DNA from: Actinomycetospora succinea
GTDB lineage: Bacteria > Actinomycetota > Actinomycetes > Mycobacteriales > Pseudonocardiaceae
Length of the DNA stretch: 64,000 nt
Assembly: GCF_004363095.1 (NCBI RefSeq)
Contig: NZ_SNYO01000002.1
Span: 1-64,000 of the forward strand
Direction of reading: 5' to 3'
Both the position numbers and the translations under genes were made by a program. Positions 62,624 to 64,000 of this stretch are shown here, piece by piece; position 1 is the stretch's first letter, and each line of letters begins with the position of its first letter. The notes below the pieces were generated by a model. It worked only from the letters and a program-made list of their open reading frames with translations. It searched no databases and was not told the DNA's origin.

Positions 62624-62644
62624 GATACACAAACGTGTCGTATC
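62624..62644. promoter_or_regulatory. GATAC/GTATC dyad 1 near the TetR start
   Basis: GATAC (62624-62628) and GTATC (62640-62644) flank an 11-nt spacer, 26 nt upstream of the TetR GTG. It shares half-sites with dyads at 62758 and 62812. Confidence 0.45.
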
Positions 62645-62757
62645 GCGGCGCTGCGTGACCACCTGGCCGGCAGCGAGATCGGCTTCACGTGGAGACAACA
62701 CTGCTGGGCCGATCGAGTGATCAGGTCATCGACCGGCAGGCGCCATCCGGGGTGACC

Positions 62758-62772
62758 GATACAGACCGTATT
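62758..62772. promoter_or_regulatory. GATAC/GTATT dyad 2
   Basis: GATAC (62758-62762) and GTATT (62768-62772), one mismatch in the right arm, mid-way in the divergent region. Confidence 0.3.
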
Positions 62773-62811
62773 GCTCGAGCCGGTGTGGCAAGGATAACGT
62801 TTGAGTTGATT

Positions 62812-62834
62812 CGATACATGGCTGCTGTGTATCG
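62812..62834. promoter_or_regulatory. CGATACA/TGTATCG dyad 3 upstream of the 62880 gene
   Basis: Perfect 7-nt arms CGATACA (62812-62818) and TGTATCG (62828-62834) with a 9-nt spacer; TTGATT at 62806-62811 could be the -35 element with GTATCG as a poor -10. Likely TetR operator for the 62880 gene. Confidence 0.5.
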
Positions 62835-62879
62835 CCGGGGGCGCACGCGGGGCGACGGGCACGGCGGGGAGGGACCACG

Positions 62880-63242
62880 ATGATCACGAACCGCGATCTC
62901 GACGTCATCGGGCTGCGCGACCTCGACGGCTTCGCCGCCCCGGCGCGCACGGCGTCCCCGGACGAGGTCACCTACGAGCTGCTGCGTGAGGTCCCGCCGT
63001 CCCGCGACGGGTGGTCGCTGCTGTGCCGCCGCAACGGCCGGGTCTCGTGGTCGATGCCCCTCGCCCCGCGCGGTGCGGCGCCGCGGGTGCGCCCGGCCGT
63101 CGCCCAGGCGGTCGCCGTCCGCGTGCTCACCGAGCAGGGCGTGTTCGTCAGCGGCTGGAACCACGTCGCGGGCACCGACGACGTCACCGACGAGCACTTC
63201 GTCGCGCGCCGGCCGCACGCGGCACCGATCCTGCCGGTGTGA
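62880..63242 (+). CDS. hypothetical protein (120 residues)
   Basis: A soluble 120-residue protein without recognised domain: NRDLDVIGLRDLDGF, DEVTYELLREVPPSRDGWSLLCRRNGRVSWSMPL, VAQAVAVRVLTEQGVFVSGWNHV. GGGAGGG 8 nt before the ATG makes the start firm. It is the apparent target of the divergent TetR regulator and is followed 29 nt later by an SDR gene. Confidence 0.7.
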   Translation: MITNRDLDVIGLRDLDGFAAPARTASPDEVTYELLREVPPSRDGWSLLCRRNGRVSWSMPLAPRGAAPRVRPAVAQAVAVRVLTEQGVFVSGWNHVAGTDDVTDEHFVARRPHAAPILPV

Positions 63243-63271
63243 GCGGCCCCGGGGCGATCTAGCCTCGCGGA

Positions 63272-64000
63272 GTGGCGTGGGCGCTGGTGGCGGGCGGATC
63301 CGGCGGCATCGGGCGGGCGATCGGTCGCCGGCTCGCCGGCGACGGCTGGGACGTGGCCCTGACCTACCGGTCGCGCCCGGAGGCCGCCGCGGACGCCGCC
63401 CGGGACGTCGAGGACGCGGGGCGCCGGGCGGTCACGGTCGCGCTCGACCTGGAGGACGCCGCCGCGACGGCCGAGGTCGTGCGCACCGCGACGCCCGAGC
63501 CGCCGACGGCCGTGGTCTACGCGGCGGGCCCGCACATCCCGATGCGCTACCTCTCGGCGATCACGCCGGAGCAGTACCGCGCGCAGATCCTCGGCGACAC
63601 GGTCGCGGCCTACAACCTGCTGCACCCCGCCATGGGCGTGCTGCGCGAGACGCGCGGCAGCATGGTCGCGCTCGTGACGCCGGCGATCGAGCGCTACTCG
63701 AAGAAGGACGCGCTGTCCTCGGCACCGAAGGCGTCGGTCGCCGCGACCGTGCGCGGCATCGCCGCCGAGGAGGGCCGCTACGGCGTGCGCGCCAACTGCG
63801 TCGGCGTCGGGCTGATCGAGGGCGAGGGCATGTGGCGCGAGCTCGTCGCGCGCGGTGACTACACCGACGAGCTCCTCGACACCGCGCGCCGCAACCTCGC
63901 GCTGCGCCGGTTCGGGTCGGTCGACGACGTCGCCGAGGTCGTCGCGTTCCTCGTGTCGTCGCGCGCCGGGTGGATCACGGGTCAGACCATCGACGTCGAC
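63272..64000 (+). CDS. SDR-family oxidoreductase, cut by the window end
   Basis: The first 243 codons of an SDR (GTG start, no stop before the window end). AGGSGGIGRAIGRRLAGDG is the cofactor motif; YAAGPHIPM stands in for the usual NAG region; ITGQTIDVD at the edge is the near-C-terminal motif, so only about ten residues are missing. Where the catalytic Tyr-x-x-x-Lys is expected the sequence is LSSAPKASV, giving Ser for Tyr with the Lys kept. The frame is open throughout and its codon use matches the neighbours. Confidence 0.8.
   Translation, partial: MAWALVAGGSGGIGRAIGRRLAGDGWDVALTYRSRPEAAADAARDVEDAGRRAVTVALDLEDAAATAEVVRTATPEPPTAVVYAAGPHIPMRYLSAITPEQYRAQILGDTVAAYNLLHPAMGVLRETRGSMVALVTPAIERYSKKDALSSAPKASVAATVRGIAAEEGRYGVRANCVGVGLIEGEGMWRELVARGDYTDELLDTARRNLALRRFGSVDDVAEVVAFLVSSRAGWITGQTIDVD

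Overview
The window is about 74% G+C with strongly G/C-biased third codon positions. It has many GTG starts and one probable TTG start, and many 4-nt ATGA/GTGA stop-start overlaps. Regulators are of the IclR, TetR, AraC and NarL types. Together this indicates a high-GC actinobacterium; a Pseudonocardia-like member of the Pseudonocardiales is my best guess, from gene content only. I saw no rRNA, tRNA, CRISPR array, transposase or phage gene. Nearly everything is accessory catabolism: about sixty genes in roughly ten short operons.

Region 1 (97-22810) is a large meta-cleavage type catabolic cluster. On the minus strand an IclR regulator is followed by 2-oxopent-4-enoate hydratase, acetylating acetaldehyde dehydrogenase and 4-hydroxy-2-oxovalerate aldolase, then mtnA and a class II aldolase. 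A TetR gene and an MHS-type transporter come next. A long plus-strand run follows: a Rieske oxygenase with its reductase, two alpha/beta hydrolases, a 40-codon ORF, an M20-like protein without the usual metal ligands, an MhpB-type extradiol dioxygenase, an LLM flavoprotein and an MmgE/PrpD protein. Behind a second promoter lie a GMC oxidoreductase broken by an in-frame TAG, a CoxS-type 2Fe-2S subunit, and a large molybdenum-FAD fusion subunit. Four copies of a 13-bp palindrome, CGTACTWWGTACG (one copy diverged), lie at the promoters of this region and suggest one regulon. The ring substrate cannot be read from sequence.

Region 2 (22826-27258) holds general genes: a small proline/threonine-rich protein, a YpfJ-type metallopeptidase, a P-loop kinase, a Baeyer-Villiger-like flavoprotein and a membrane protein. 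Two copies of a 50-nt palindromic repeat sit here; a third is at 55866.

Region 3 (27324-36624) has a phenol-hydroxylase-type monooxygenase divergent from an IclR regulator. Then come a class II aldolase, an aldehyde dehydrogenase, a RutA/SfnG-like monooxygenase and a MetE-like zinc methyltransferase, followed by a phosphotransferase, an SDR and a small VOC protein.

Region 4 (36699-43231) has a channel-like membrane protein and an AraC regulator divergent from a homologue of linalool dehydratase/isomerase. The latter is translationally coupled to a Sco1-like protein. A NarL-type two-component system and a membrane protein complete the region.

Region 5 (43206-56712) carries a VOC / 81-residue protein / hydrolase operon behind a TetR gene. 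Upstream is a six-gene minus-strand operon: HyuA, HyuB fused to a cysteine-rich carboxylase-gamma-like tail, a salicylyl-CoA-5-hydroxylase-like flavoprotein, an aryl-AMP/CoA ligase, a maleate-isomerase family protein and a P450. This reads as ATP-dependent activation (carboxylation or lactam opening) followed by CoA-thioester oxidation of an aryl compound.

Region 6 (56802-64000) holds an SDR, an orphan molybdenum hydroxylase large subunit behind a near-leaderless promoter, a rifampicin-monooxygenase-like flavoprotein, a TetR gene with three GATAC/GTATC sites, a hypothetical gene and an SDR cut by the window end.
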